A DNA stretch of 64,000 nucleotides from Bradyrhizobium sp. GTDB lineage: Bacteria > Pseudomonadota > Alphaproteobacteria > Rhizobiales > Xanthobacteraceae. The translations under genes were made by a program, and so were the position numbers. The stretch is from positions 248,001 to 312,000 of the forward strand of contig NZ_JACRMG010000023.1 of NCBI RefSeq assembly GCF_016219575.1, written 5' to 3'. The notes beneath the pieces are model-generated. The model worked only from the letters and a program-made list of their open reading frames with translations, did no database searches and was not told where the DNA came from. Positions within the stretch are counted from its first letter, which is position 1. Each line of letters starts with the position of its first letter. Below, in pieces: positions 50,696 through 59,221 of the stretch.

Positions 50696-51070
50696 CTAAG
50701 CCTTCCTCGCCGCCAGCGCGTCCGCCACCGCCGTGCGGATATCCGCCACCGAGAAGGGCTTGGTGATCACGTCATGCACGATCGCATTCAGTCCCGAGGC
50801 GCGCTCGCGCTGGTCGGCAAAGCCGGTCATCAGCAGGATCTTCAGTTCCGGAAAGTCGCGCGCCGCCGCAAGTGCCAGCGCAATGCCGTCCATCACGGGC
50901 ATCTGGATGTCGGTGAGCAGCAGATCGAACGCGCCGCGCTCGCGCGTCAGGATCTCCAGCGCCTCGGCGCCGTCCTCGGCGGTGACGGTGTCATGGCCGT
51001 CCATCGCGATGGCGCGCGACACCAGCCGGCGCATGGAATCCTCGTCGTCGGCGATCAGCACGCGCGGCAT
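50696..51070 (-). CDS. Single-domain response regulator, CpdR-like
   Basis: 124 residues, only a receiver domain: acidic pocket ADDED (8-12), phosphoacceptor Asp in LLLTDIQMPVMDG (near 54), conserved Thr in LLMTGF and Lys in ITKPFSV. No output domain. In overall sequence and length it resembles CpdR, which controls ClpXP proteolysis in the alphaproteobacterial cell cycle, but the match is not specific enough for a gene name. The zinc-ribbon gene is 33 bases upstream on the same strand, so they may be co-transcribed. Confidence 0.88.
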   Translation of the reverse strand: MPRVLIADDEDSMRRLVSRAIAMDGHDTVTAEDGAEALEILTRERGAFDLLLTDIQMPVMDGIALALAAARDFPELKILLMTGFADQRERASGLNAIVHDVITKPFSVADIRTAVADALAARKA

Positions 51071-51103
51071 CGGCTCAGAACCCCCTCGCGCGTGCCGACG
51101 GGC

Positions 51104-51955
51104 TCAGGCGCGGCCGGCGGCGAGATCGCGCTTGTTGAAGAAGCGGATGTCGATATTACGCCCTTCCGGCGGCGGCGAGGCAAGGCGGGACTTGAACCAG
51201 GCGCGGTCGCCCGGCTTGAGCACGGTCTGCTCCAGCACCGCGTTCCAGGCGTAGATTTCCGCGCCTTGGGCGTCGCGAACCGAGAAGCGCAGCCGCGGCA
51301 GTTCGACCGGCTTTTTGGTCTCGCCGACAATCATGCCCTCGATCACGAGCACGGGCTTGGCGTCGACCGTCTCGTAAGTGATCTTGATGTCCTTGAACGC
51401 CAGCCCCCGCAGGTTTACCTCCAGCCCGACCAGCCGGTAGAAGGCGGCCGTCTGCGGCAGCAGCCGCACCACGTCGCTGCGCCAGACGATCATGGCCACG
51501 ACCAGCGCGGCCATGGCACCGCAAGTGGCAATGAGGCCCGCGCCGCGCAGCATCGGGATCGGCGGGAAGGGCGGCAGGGCGAACAGCTGGCGCAGGCGCG
51601 ACCGCTTCGGCTGGTCTTCCTCGTCGTCATGGAGATCGTGACGGGCGGCGGTGGTCCAGTCGGCCTCAGCCTCGTGCTGGGCGGCCTGCGAAGGCCAGTC
51701 GGGGGCAACGGAGGGGCTGTCGACCACCGGGGGCGGGCCGTCCTCCTGCGCCATGGCCTCCCATTCGGCCGCCACGTCGCGCTGGGCGGCTGCGGGGGCG
51801 GCAGCCATGGCCGGGGCCACGGTCTCCAGGGCATCCTCGGCCCGCGCCAGCCACGTCAACTTGCAGCGGGAACAACGCACGGTGCGCCCCGCAGGGCCAA
51901 GGGCCGCGGGATTGACGGAAAAAGACGTTGTACAATTGGGGCAAACGATATGCAT
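51104..51955 (-). CDS. Zinc-ribbon (MJ0042) membrane protein
   Basis: 283 residues from the ATG at 51955 (GGAG nine bases before it; ATG 51964 and TTG 51970 are too close to that site). N-terminal MJ0042 zinc ribbon MHIVCPNCTTSFSVNPAALGPAGRTVRCSRCKLTW with two CxxC pairs, an acidic/Pro-rich linker, a TM helix at about 140-165 and a C-terminal DUF3426-like beta domain (ITYETVDAKPVLVIEGMIVGETKKPVELPRLRFSV). Divergent from ftsE, an arrangement typical of alphaproteobacteria. Function unknown; probably envelope or division related. Confidence 0.88.
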   Translation of the reverse strand: MHIVCPNCTTSFSVNPAALGPAGRTVRCSRCKLTWLARAEDALETVAPAMAAAPAAAQRDVAAEWEAMAQEDGPPPVVDSPSVAPDWPSQAAQHEAEADWTTAARHDLHDDEEDQPKRSRLRQLFALPPFPPIPMLRGAGLIATCGAMAALVVAMIVWRSDVVRLLPQTAAFYRLVGLEVNLRGLAFKDIKITYETVDAKPVLVIEGMIVGETKKPVELPRLRFSVRDAQGAEIYAWNAVLEQTVLKPGDRAWFKSRLASPPPEGRNIDIRFFNKRDLAAGRA

Positions 51956-52103
51956 GGAGCCCATCTCCAATGGTAGCGGCGGGATGCTACAAGCCGACCG
52001 TTAACGAATCGGAAACCATAAACGCCGCACAACCCTTTTGGGCGGTTCGTGGCCGGGGCGGGGGCAAAACCCTGGGCTTGGTGCCCATCGAACGGAGCTG
52101 AGG

Positions 52104-52763
52104 TTGGTCCGGTTCGAAAATGTCGGATTGCGCTACGGACTCGGGCCGGAGATTCTGCGCGACCTGTCGTTCCTGATCCCGGCGCATTCCTTCCAGTTCC
52201 TGACCGGCCCTTCCGGCGCCGGCAAGACGTCGCTGCTGCGCCTGTTGTTCCTGTCGCTGCGGCCGACCCGGGGGCTGGTCAACCTGTTCGGCCAGGACAT
52301 CTCGCTGCTCGGCAAGGAAGAGATCGCCGACTTGCGCAAGCGCATCGGCATCGTGCTGCAGGACTTCCGCCTGCTCGACCACATGACGACCTACGAAAAC
52401 GTGGCGCTGCCGTTCCGCGTCATGGGCCGCGAGGAATCGAGCTATCGCCGCGAGGTGATCGATCTCCTGAAATGGGTCGGGCTCGGCGAACGCATGGACG
52501 CCTTGCCGCCGATCCTTTCCGGCGGCGAGAAGCAGCGCGCCGCGATCGCGCGCGCGGTGATCTCGCGGCCGCAATTGCTCTTGGCCGACGAGCCGACCGG
52601 CAGCGTCGATCCGACGCTCGGGCGGCGCCTGCTGCGGCTCTTCATCGAGCTGAACAAGTCCGGCACCGCCGTCATCATCGCCACCCACGATATCACCCTG
52701 ATGGAGCAGTACGACGCTCGGCGTCTGGTGCTGCATCAGGGAAGGCTGCACATCTATGAGTAG
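52104..52763 (+). CDS. ftsE: Cell division ATP-binding protein FtsE
   Basis: 219 residues from a TTG at 52104 with GGAG six bases upstream, giving the normal FtsE length. Walker A GPSGAGKT (35-42), Q-loop IGIVLQDFRLLDHMT, signature LSGGEKQRAAIARA, Walker B LLLADEPTGSVD and the switch His in IIATHD. With FtsX it forms a complex at the division site that activates peptidoglycan hydrolases. Overlaps ftsX by eight bases. Confidence 0.95.
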   Translation: MVRFENVGLRYGLGPEILRDLSFLIPAHSFQFLTGPSGAGKTSLLRLLFLSLRPTRGLVNLFGQDISLLGKEEIADLRKRIGIVLQDFRLLDHMTTYENVALPFRVMGREESSYRREVIDLLKWVGLGERMDALPPILSGGEKQRAAIARAVISRPQLLLADEPTGSVDPTLGRRLLRLFIELNKSGTAVIIATHDITLMEQYDARRLVLHQGRLHIYE

Positions 52764-53724
52764 GATCGACGAACAGCGGCCGCTGGTCGACCTCGGTAAC
52801 GAGCGGCCCCTTCTGCCGGCGAAGGCGCGCATCATGTCGCCGATCGTGCCGCGCGCCTCGATCTCCGGCCGCGCGCTGGTCGCGGTCGTCGCCATCATGA
52901 CCTTCCTCGCCTCCATCACGACGGGCGCGGTGCTCCTGATCAGTGCCTCCGCGGCCGAATGGCAGTCCGACGTCGCCAGCGAAATCACCATCCAGGTTCG
53001 TCCGCTCGCGGGCCGCGACGTCGAGCGCGACACCGCGGCCGTGGTGGAAGCGATGCGCGCCGAGCCCGGGATCGTCGAGGTGCGGCCGTTCAGCAAGGAC
53101 GAGTCGGCCAAACTGCTCGAGCCATGGCTCGGCACCGGCCTGTCGCTGGACCAGTTGCCGGTGCCGCGCGTCATCATCGCGCGAGTGCAGCCGGGCACCT
53201 CGCTCGATCTGGTCGGCCTGCGCGCCCGCGTGATGAAGGTTGCGCCTTCTGCGAGCGTCGACGATCACCGCGCCTGGATCGAGCGCATGCGCTCGATGAC
53301 CGGCGCCACCGTCTTCGCCGGCATCGGCATCCTCGTGCTCGTCATCATCGCGACCATCATCTCGGTGTCGTTTGCCACCCGCGGCGCCATGGCGGCGAAC
53401 CGGCCGATCGTCGAGGTGCTGCACTTCGTCGGCGCCGGCGATGCCTTCATCGCCAACCGCTTCCTCCGCCATTTCCTGCGGCTGGGACTGGAGGGCGGCG
53501 TGCTCGGCGGGGGTGCCGCCATGCTCGCCTTTGGCTTCTCGGAATCGATCGCAAGCTGGTTTTCCGGCACGCCGGTCGGCGACCAGTTCGCCGCGCTGCT
53601 CGGCACCTTCTCGCTGCGGCCGTCCGGCTATCTGGTGCTGGCGCTGCAGGCCGTCGCCATCGCCGCGATCACCGCCTGGGCCTCACGGCGCACGCTTCTG
53701 GCCACGCTCGACGACATCGATTGA
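52756..53724 (+). CDS. ftsX: Cell division protein FtsX
   Basis: 322 residues. Cytoplasmic N-terminus of about 35 residues, TM1 about 38-63, a periplasmic domain of about 110 residues, then three TM helices with the FtsX C-terminal pattern (ILVLVIIATIISVSFATRGAMAANRPIVEVLHFVGAGDAFIANRFLRHFLRLGL). Four-helix permease-like partner of FtsE. Coupled to ftsE by overlapping codons. Confidence 0.94.
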   Translation: MSRIDEQRPLVDLGNERPLLPAKARIMSPIVPRASISGRALVAVVAIMTFLASITTGAVLLISASAAEWQSDVASEITIQVRPLAGRDVERDTAAVVEAMRAEPGIVEVRPFSKDESAKLLEPWLGTGLSLDQLPVPRVIIARVQPGTSLDLVGLRARVMKVAPSASVDDHRAWIERMRSMTGATVFAGIGILVLVIIATIISVSFATRGAMAANRPIVEVLHFVGAGDAFIANRFLRHFLRLGLEGGVLGGGAAMLAFGFSESIASWFSGTPVGDQFAALLGTFSLRPSGYLVLALQAVAIAAITAWASRRTLLATLDDID

Positions 53725-53794
53725 TGGCCAGATGCGGACTCCACTTCGCCCCAAAAGGCTCTAAAATTGCGCTGGGAGGGATGTTCAGCTTCGT

Positions 53795-54499
53795 ATGAGC
53801 CAGATTGACGAGCAAGAGCGGAATGCTGCGGCCCGGCGGCCGCGCGGATGGCTGCGCGCGACCATCGTCGGCGCGCTGGCGCTTGCTTTCGTCGGCGCGG
53901 GTTTCGGCTTCATCGCCTTCCTGTCGCAGCTGCGCGGCAGCGAGGAGCGGCCCGTCCGTAATGCCGACGGCATCGTGGTGCTGACCGGCGGCTCGTCGCG
54001 GGTGTCGGATGCCATGGAGCTGCTCGCAGCCGGCTACGGCAAGCGGCTGCTGATTTCCGGCGTCCACCCGACCAACCACGTTCAGGACATTTCCCGCACG
54101 CTGCCCGACAACCACAAGCTGCTCAATTGCTGCGTCGATCTCGACCGCTCGGCGATCAACACCCGCAGCAATGCCGCCGAGACGAGGCGCTGGGCGCACG
54201 AGCGCGGCTTCAGGTCGCTGATCGTGGTGACATCGAACTATCACATGCCGCGGGCGATCGTGGAATTGTCCCACGCCATGCCCGATGTGACGCTGATTCC
54301 CTTTGCCGTGGTCGGCGAGAAATGGCGCGACGAGCCGTGGTGGACGAGTGGCGCAACGCTGCGGCTCCTGCTAACGGAATACGCCAAATACGTTGCCGCG
54401 GAAGTGCGGGTGCGGCTGGCCACGGCCGGCCTCGCGCCCGAATTTACCGACCAGCCGGCCGGCTCGCCGCACCGGCCCTCGACGGCGCAAGCCAACTGA
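53795..54499 (+). CDS. YdcF family (DUF218) membrane protein
   Basis: 234 residues. TM helix about 20-45 (LRATIVGALALAFVGAGFGFIAFL) then a DUF218 domain: ADGIVVLTGGSSRVSDAMELLAAGYGKRLLISGVHP, SNAAETRRWAHERGFRSLIVVTSNYHMPRAIVELSH. DUF218 proteins such as ElyC/SanA act in envelope and peptidoglycan precursor homeostasis. Between ftsX (70 bases) and plsC (14 bases), in one likely operon. Confidence 0.9.
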   Translation: MSQIDEQERNAAARRPRGWLRATIVGALALAFVGAGFGFIAFLSQLRGSEERPVRNADGIVVLTGGSSRVSDAMELLAAGYGKRLLISGVHPTNHVQDISRTLPDNHKLLNCCVDLDRSAINTRSNAAETRRWAHERGFRSLIVVTSNYHMPRAIVELSHAMPDVTLIPFAVVGEKWRDEPWWTSGATLRLLLTEYAKYVAAEVRVRLATAGLAPEFTDQPAGSPHRPSTAQAN

Positions 54500-54513
54500 A
54501 TTCCGGATACAAG

Positions 54514-55287
54514 ATGGCCTCGATCTTCCTGCGCTCGCTCGTCTTCAACGTGCTGTTCTATGCCGTGTTCGTCATCCTGGCGATCGTGGCGCTGCCGACC
54601 TTCCTGATGCCGTTCCGTGCGATGCTGGCCGTGGGCGGCTGGTGGGCGAGTGCCAGCCTGTTCCTGATGCGCGTGGTCTGCAACATCAAGGTGGAATTCC
54701 GCGGCGCCGAGAAGATACCGAAGGGGCCGCTCGTGATCGTCTCGAAACACCAGTCGTTCTGGGAGACGTTCGGGATGCTGCATTGCTTCCATCACCCGAT
54801 CTTCATCCTCAAGCGTCAGCTGATGCTGATTCCCGTCTTCGGCCAGTTCCTGACCAAGATCGGCATGATCGCGATCGATCGCTCGGCCGGCGTCAAGGCG
54901 CTGCTCGACATGACGCGGCGGGCGCGCAACGCGGTGCGCAGCGGCTGCCAGCTCGTGATCTACCCGGAAGGTACGCGCCGCGCACCGGGAGCGCCGGCGG
55001 ATTACAAGACCGGTTTTGCCCAGATCTATTCCGCCTGCGGCGTGCAGTGCCTGCCGGTCGCGCTCAATTCCGGACTGTTCTGGCCGCGGCGCACCTTCAT
55101 GCGCTATCCCGGCACGCTGGTGGTGGAGTTCCTCGACCCGCTGCCGCCCGGCCTGCCGAAGGATGAATTCATCGTCCGCGTCCGCGCCGCGATCGAGGAG
55201 GCGACCGGCCGCCTCGTCGAAGCCGGCCGCAGGGAGCAGGAGCAGATGATCGGCGCTGCGCCGAGCTATGTGGGGCCGAACGGCTGA
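54514..55287 (+). CDS. plsC: 1-acyl-sn-glycerol-3-phosphate acyltransferase
   Basis: 257 residues from the ATG at 54514. N-terminal membrane helix pair, acyltransferase block I VSKHQSFWETF with His79 and Glu84 (HX4E in place of the common HX4D, a variant I believe is usual in alphaproteobacterial PlsC), block II around FLTKIGMIAIDRS, block III LVIYPEGTRRAPG and block IV VQCLPVALNSG. Makes phosphatidic acid in the inner membrane. Last gene of ftsE-ftsX-ydcF-plsC. Confidence 0.92.
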   Translation: MASIFLRSLVFNVLFYAVFVILAIVALPTFLMPFRAMLAVGGWWASASLFLMRVVCNIKVEFRGAEKIPKGPLVIVSKHQSFWETFGMLHCFHHPIFILKRQLMLIPVFGQFLTKIGMIAIDRSAGVKALLDMTRRARNAVRSGCQLVIYPEGTRRAPGAPADYKTGFAQIYSACGVQCLPVALNSGLFWPRRTFMRYPGTLVVEFLDPLPPGLPKDEFIVRVRAAIEEATGRLVEAGRREQEQMIGAAPSYVGPNG

Positions 55288-55291
55288 CGGC

Positions 55292-55885
55292 TCAGCCGGC
55301 TGCGGAGGGTGCGGGAACGTGCAGGGGATCGTGCAACATCGCCGCAAGCCTGTGCAGTTGCTCGTCGCGGAATCCTTCGGCCTCGATCGCCTTGACGGTG
55401 GCGAGCACGTAGTCGCGGTTGTTGCCGGAGCGGCCGTGGCCCTGGCGGACGATGCGAAGCTGCTCGTTGAGAGGCAGCCGGCCGGCATATTGCACATGGC
55501 CGCGGTCGGCCACATAGGTCAGCGCGCTGACGCGCTGGCGCGCCTCATTGCCGAGCCAGACCGAGCGCATCACCTCGCGATAGACGTGGGTGGTCTGCTC
55601 GCGGGCACGCAGATATTCGATGGTGGTGTGGCGCAGCTCCGGCGCGACGCGGAAAGCGATGCCACGGCAGGCGCCGCCGCGGTCGAGCCCGAGCACCAGG
55701 CCGGGCTTTTCCGGGGTGCCGCGATGATCGAAGGAATAGACGCAGAGCGCGCGGTGCTCGCCGATCAGACGGGCCGGAACCTTTTCGATATAGTCGAAGC
55801 CCGGCCGCCACATCAGCGAGCCATAGCCGAACACCCAGAGGTCGCCGTTGCCGAATTCGTGATCTGAAACGTTGATTGCCGCCAT
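55292..55885 (-). CDS. chaC: Glutathione-specific gamma-glutamylcyclotransferase, ChaC type
   Basis: 197 residues from the ATG at 55885. DLWVFGYGSLMWRPGFDYIEKVPARLIGEHRALCVYSFDHRGTPEKPGLVLGLDRGG is the ChaC N-terminal block with the YGSL substrate loop (about 20-24); EYLRAREQ carries the probable catalytic Glu. Cleaves glutathione to 5-oxoproline and Cys-Gly in the cytoplasm. Convergent with plsC, only four bases apart, and divergent from the DUF2125 gene. Confidence 0.92.
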   Translation of the reverse strand: MAAINVSDHEFGNGDLWVFGYGSLMWRPGFDYIEKVPARLIGEHRALCVYSFDHRGTPEKPGLVLGLDRGGACRGIAFRVAPELRHTTIEYLRAREQTTHVYREVMRSVWLGNEARQRVSALTYVADRGHVQYAGRLPLNEQLRIVRQGHGRSGNNRDYVLATVKAIEAEGFRDEQLHRLAAMLHDPLHVPAPSAAG

Positions 55886-55983
55886 CGCGGGCACGGCTAG
55901 CAGAACTGAAAGGCGAATTCCACGCCTTTAAGCGCGAGAAAGCCCGCTTACATTTGACAAAATCGTCCGCCAAAGGCCCGCCC

Positions 55984-57168
55984 ATGCAAGTCGATATCTC
56001 CGCGCCGCGACGGCGCCCGCTCTGGCGGCTGTTCATCGCTCCCGTATTGCTCCTGATCGCCGCCGCGGCATGGAGCGGTTTCTGGTTCTATGCCGCCTCC
56101 CAGGTCGGCGTGCGTGCCGACGCCTGGCGCGCGCAGGAAGCGAAATCCGGCCGCAACTATGACTGCTCGAAGCGCAGCGTGGCGGGCTTTCCGTTCCGCC
56201 TCGAAATCGCTTGCGAGGGCGCCAGCGTCGCGCTGGTCTCGCAGACGGCGTCGAACGTCCCGTTCACCGCGAAGCTCGGCGAGATCCTCGTGGTCGCGCA
56301 GATCTACGATCCGAAGCGGGTGATCGCGGAATTCAAATCGCCCGCAAGCGTTGCGATCCCCGAACAGGCGCCGCTGCGGGTCGACTGGAGCAAGGGCCGC
56401 GCCAGCGTGGTGGGATTGCCCGCCGTGCCGCAGCGCGGATCGATCGTATTCGACGATGCCGCGATCGACCGCGTCAACGCCAATTCGATCCAGGTGCCGG
56501 TCGCGCGGGCGAAGCATCTCGAGCTGCACGGCCGCCTCGCCGACGGTTCGCCGGCCGATCATCCCGTGATCGAGACGGTGCTGCAGTTGAATGACGGCAG
56601 CGTGCAGGGCGTGCATCCCGTGCTGGCCGAGCCCTTCAACGCCGACGTTCGCGCAAGGTTCACGGGCCTGAAGGATTTTGCGCCAAAACCCTGGCCGGAA
56701 CGCTTTCGCGAGATTGCGGCAGCCGGCGGCAAGGTCGAGATCGTGCAGTCGCGCATCCAGCAGGGCGACATGATCGCGGTCGCCGCCGGTACGCTGGCGC
56801 TCAACGCCAACGGCAACCTCGACGGCGAATTGCAGATGACGGTCACGGGGCTCGAGCGCATCGTGCCGGCGCTCGGCATCGAAAAGCTGCTGGAGGAGGG
56901 CGTGCCGCAGGCCACGCTCGACCGCGTTGCGCCGGGCGTGAAGACGCAGGACCTCAACAACCTGTTCGGCGCGCTCGACAAGGCCATTCCGGGGCTGGGC
57001 AAGATGGTCAAGAAGAACGCCAATGTCGGCGTCGCCGCCACGCTGAACTCGATCGGCAGCGAGGCCGTGCTGGAAGGCAAGAAGGCGCGCGCCTTCCCGC
57101 TGCGCTTCGCCAACGGCGCGGTGCTGTTCGGGCCCGTCAAGGTCGGGCAGGTGCCGCCGCTGTTCTAG
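55984..57168 (+). CDS. DUF2125 family membrane-anchored protein
   Basis: 394 residues from the ATG at 55984. N-terminal TM helix about 14-38 (LFIAPVLLLIAAAAWSGFWFYAASQV), then a large beta-rich domain facing the periplasm: RNYDCSKRSVAGFPFRLEIACEGASV, HLELHGRLADGSP, VEIVQSRIQQGDMIAVAAGTLALNANGNLDGELQMTVTGLE. This is the DUF2125 pattern, conserved in alphaproteobacteria; the repeated beta strands recall AsmA/YdgA-like envelope proteins. Function unknown. Its stop overlaps the tyrC stop by four bases on the opposite strand. Confidence 0.88.
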   Translation: MQVDISAPRRRPLWRLFIAPVLLLIAAAAWSGFWFYAASQVGVRADAWRAQEAKSGRNYDCSKRSVAGFPFRLEIACEGASVALVSQTASNVPFTAKLGEILVVAQIYDPKRVIAEFKSPASVAIPEQAPLRVDWSKGRASVVGLPAVPQRGSIVFDDAAIDRVNANSIQVPVARAKHLELHGRLADGSPADHPVIETVLQLNDGSVQGVHPVLAEPFNADVRARFTGLKDFAPKPWPERFREIAAAGGKVEIVQSRIQQGDMIAVAAGTLALNANGNLDGELQMTVTGLERIVPALGIEKLLEEGVPQATLDRVAPGVKTQDLNNLFGALDKAIPGLGKMVKKNANVGVAATLNSIGSEAVLEGKKARAFPLRFANGAVLFGPVKVGQVPPLF

Positions 57169-58100
57169 GACTTTTTCAGGGCCTCATGCGGCCGGCCGAA
57201 ATCGGGCGCCGCCGAATCCTGGCCGATCTCGACGATGCCGCGGCGGATGGCGCGGGTGCGGGTGAAGTGGTCGAACAGCGCCTCGCCGTCGCCGCGACGG
57301 ATCGCGCGGGTAAGCTTGGAGAGATCCTCGGTGAAGGTGCCGAGCATTTCCAGCACGGCTTCCTTGTTGGTGAGGAACACGTCGCGCCACATCGTGGGAT
57401 CGGAGGCTGCGATGCGGGTGAAATCGCGAAAGCCTCCGGCGGAGAACTTGATGACCTCGGACTCCGTCACCTGCGCCAGCTCGTCGGCAGTGCCGACGAT
57501 GGTGTAGGCGATCAGATGCGGCAGATGGCTGGTGATGGCGAGCACGAGATCATGATGGTCCGGCGTCATGATCTCGACCTTGGCGCCGAGCCCGGCCCAG
57601 AATGCGCGCAGCTTCTCGGTTGCCTCGGCTGCCACGCCCTCGGGCGGGGTGAGGATGCACCAGCGGTTGATGAAGAGCTCGGCGAAACCGGAATCCGGAC
57701 CCGAATGTTCGGTACCGGCCACGGGATGTGCGGGCACGAAGTGGACCCCGGCGGGAATATGCGGCGCCATCTCGCGCACCACGGCGCCCTTCACGGAACC
57801 GACGTCGGAGACGATGGCCCCTGGCTTGAGATGCGGTCCGATCTCGGCCGCGACCGCGCCGCAGGCGCCGACGGGGATGCAGAGGATGACGAGGTCGGCA
57901 TCCCTGACGGCCTCGACATTGCTCTCGACCACGCGGTCGACGACGCCGAGCTCCCTGACGCGCGCGCGTGTCTTCTCCGAGCGCGCGGTGGTGACGATCT
58001 CGTCCGCCAGCCCCTGCAGGCGGGCGGCGCGCGCGATCGAGCCGCCGATCAGTCCGAAGCCGATCAGCGCGACACGCTTGAATGAACCCGGTGCGCTCAC
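57165..58100 (-). CDS. tyrC: Prephenate/arogenate dehydrogenase
   Basis: 311 residues from a GTG at 58100. Dinucleotide-binding VALIGFGLIGGSIARAA (14-20 as GFGLIGG), VSDVGSVKGAVV, FVPAHPVAGTEHSG with the catalytic His, and ITSHLPHLIAYTIV. Oxidative decarboxylation of prephenate or arogenate in tyrosine synthesis; the preferred substrate cannot be read off. Its GTG overlaps the hisC stop (GTGA), so it is translated with hisC. Confidence 0.9.
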   Translation of the reverse strand: MSAPGSFKRVALIGFGLIGGSIARAARLQGLADEIVTTARSEKTRARVRELGVVDRVVESNVEAVRDADLVILCIPVGACGAVAAEIGPHLKPGAIVSDVGSVKGAVVREMAPHIPAGVHFVPAHPVAGTEHSGPDSGFAELFINRWCILTPPEGVAAEATEKLRAFWAGLGAKVEIMTPDHHDLVLAITSHLPHLIAYTIVGTADELAQVTESEVIKFSAGGFRDFTRIAASDPTMWRDVFLTNKEAVLEMLGTFTEDLSKLTRAIRRGDGEALFDHFTRTRAIRRGIVEIGQDSAAPDFGRPHEALKKS

Positions 58101-59200
58101 TTGCCCGCCATGAAGTCGCGCAGGCCTTCCACGACGAGGCGGTTGGCCTCCTCGGTGCCGATGGTCATGCGCAGCGCATGCGGCAGGCCGTAATTGTTGA
58201 GTCCGCGCAGCACGAGGCCGCGCTTCGTGAGGAACACATCCGCCTCCGCCGCGGTCTTGCCCTTGGTCGTCGGGAAATGGATCAGCACGAAATTGGCGAC
58301 GCTCGGCGTCACCTTGAGACCGAGCTTGCCGATCTCCTCGGTGAGCCAGTTGCGCCACTTCTCGGTGTGCGCCTTCGACATCTGGACATGCGCGGTGTCT
58401 TCGATCGCCGCCACCGCCGCCTTCATCGCCGAGGTGGAGACGTTGAAGGGGCCGCGGATGCGGTTGACGGCGTCGACGATGTGCGCAGGCCCGAACATCC
58501 AGCCGATCCGCAAGGCAGCAAGCCCGTGGATCTTGGAGAAGGTGTGCGTCATCACCGTGTTCTCGGTGGTCGCCACCAGCTCGATGCCGAGCTCGTAGTC
58601 GTTGCGCGAGACATAATCGGAATAGGCGGCATCCAGCACCAGCAGCACATGGCCGGGCAGGCCGGCGCGCAGGCGCTTGACCTGGTCGAACGGCAGATAG
58701 GTGCCGGTCGGATTGTTCGGGTTGGCGAGCCACACCAGCTTGGTGCGCGGCGTCACGCGCGCGAGGATCGCATCGACATCGGCGGTGTACTCGGTCTCCG
58801 GCGCGACGACATTTTTGGCGCCGTTCGCCATGGTCGCGATCGGATAGACCAGAAAGCCGTGCGCCGTGGAGATCGCCTCGTCGCCCTGGCTGAGATAGGT
58901 GTGGGCGAGCAAATTGAGGATTTCGTCCGAGCCGGCGCCGCAGATGATGCGGTCCGGATCGAGTCCGAAGGCGCGGCCGATCGCCTCGCGCAGCACCCGC
59001 GAGGTGCCTTCCGGATAGTCCTCTAGATGATCAGCCACCGCCTTGTAGGCTTCGATCGCCTTCGGCGAGGGCCCGAACGGGGTCTCGTTCGCCGACAGCT
59101 TGAACACCTTGCGGCCCGGCTCGGGCACCGGGGTCTTACCCGGCGTGTAGGGCGCAATATCGAGAATGCCGGGATTCGGCACAGGGCGGGACATCTTCAT
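58097..59200 (-). CDS. hisC: Histidinol-phosphate/aromatic aminotransferase
   Basis: 367 residues (start ATG 59200, or 59194). Class I/II PLP fold: LSANETPFGPSPKAIEA, WLANPNNPTGTYL, LDAAYSDYV and PLP lysine Lys223 in THTFSKIHGLAALRIGW. Although of HisC type, its place between chorismate mutase and tyrC suggests use in tyrosine and phenylalanine transamination as well as, or instead of, histidine synthesis. Confidence 0.92.
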   Translation of the reverse strand: MKMSRPVPNPGILDIAPYTPGKTPVPEPGRKVFKLSANETPFGPSPKAIEAYKAVADHLEDYPEGTSRVLREAIGRAFGLDPDRIICGAGSDEILNLLAHTYLSQGDEAISTAHGFLVYPIATMANGAKNVVAPETEYTADVDAILARVTPRTKLVWLANPNNPTGTYLPFDQVKRLRAGLPGHVLLVLDAAYSDYVSRNDYELGIELVATTENTVMTHTFSKIHGLAALRIGWMFGPAHIVDAVNRIRGPFNVSTSAMKAAVAAIEDTAHVQMSKAHTEKWRNWLTEEIGKLGLKVTPSVANFVLIHFPTTKGKTAAEADVFLTKRGLVLRGLNNYGLPHALRMTIGTEEANRLVVEGLRDFMAGK

Positions 59201-59221
59201 CTCCGGATGGTCAGGGCGGCC

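Noticed and set aside
47300..50700. CRISPR-like alternation of repeats (CGTCATTGCGAGG units)
   Set aside because: Only inverted pairs with unequal spacing and no array of direct repeats or cas genes.
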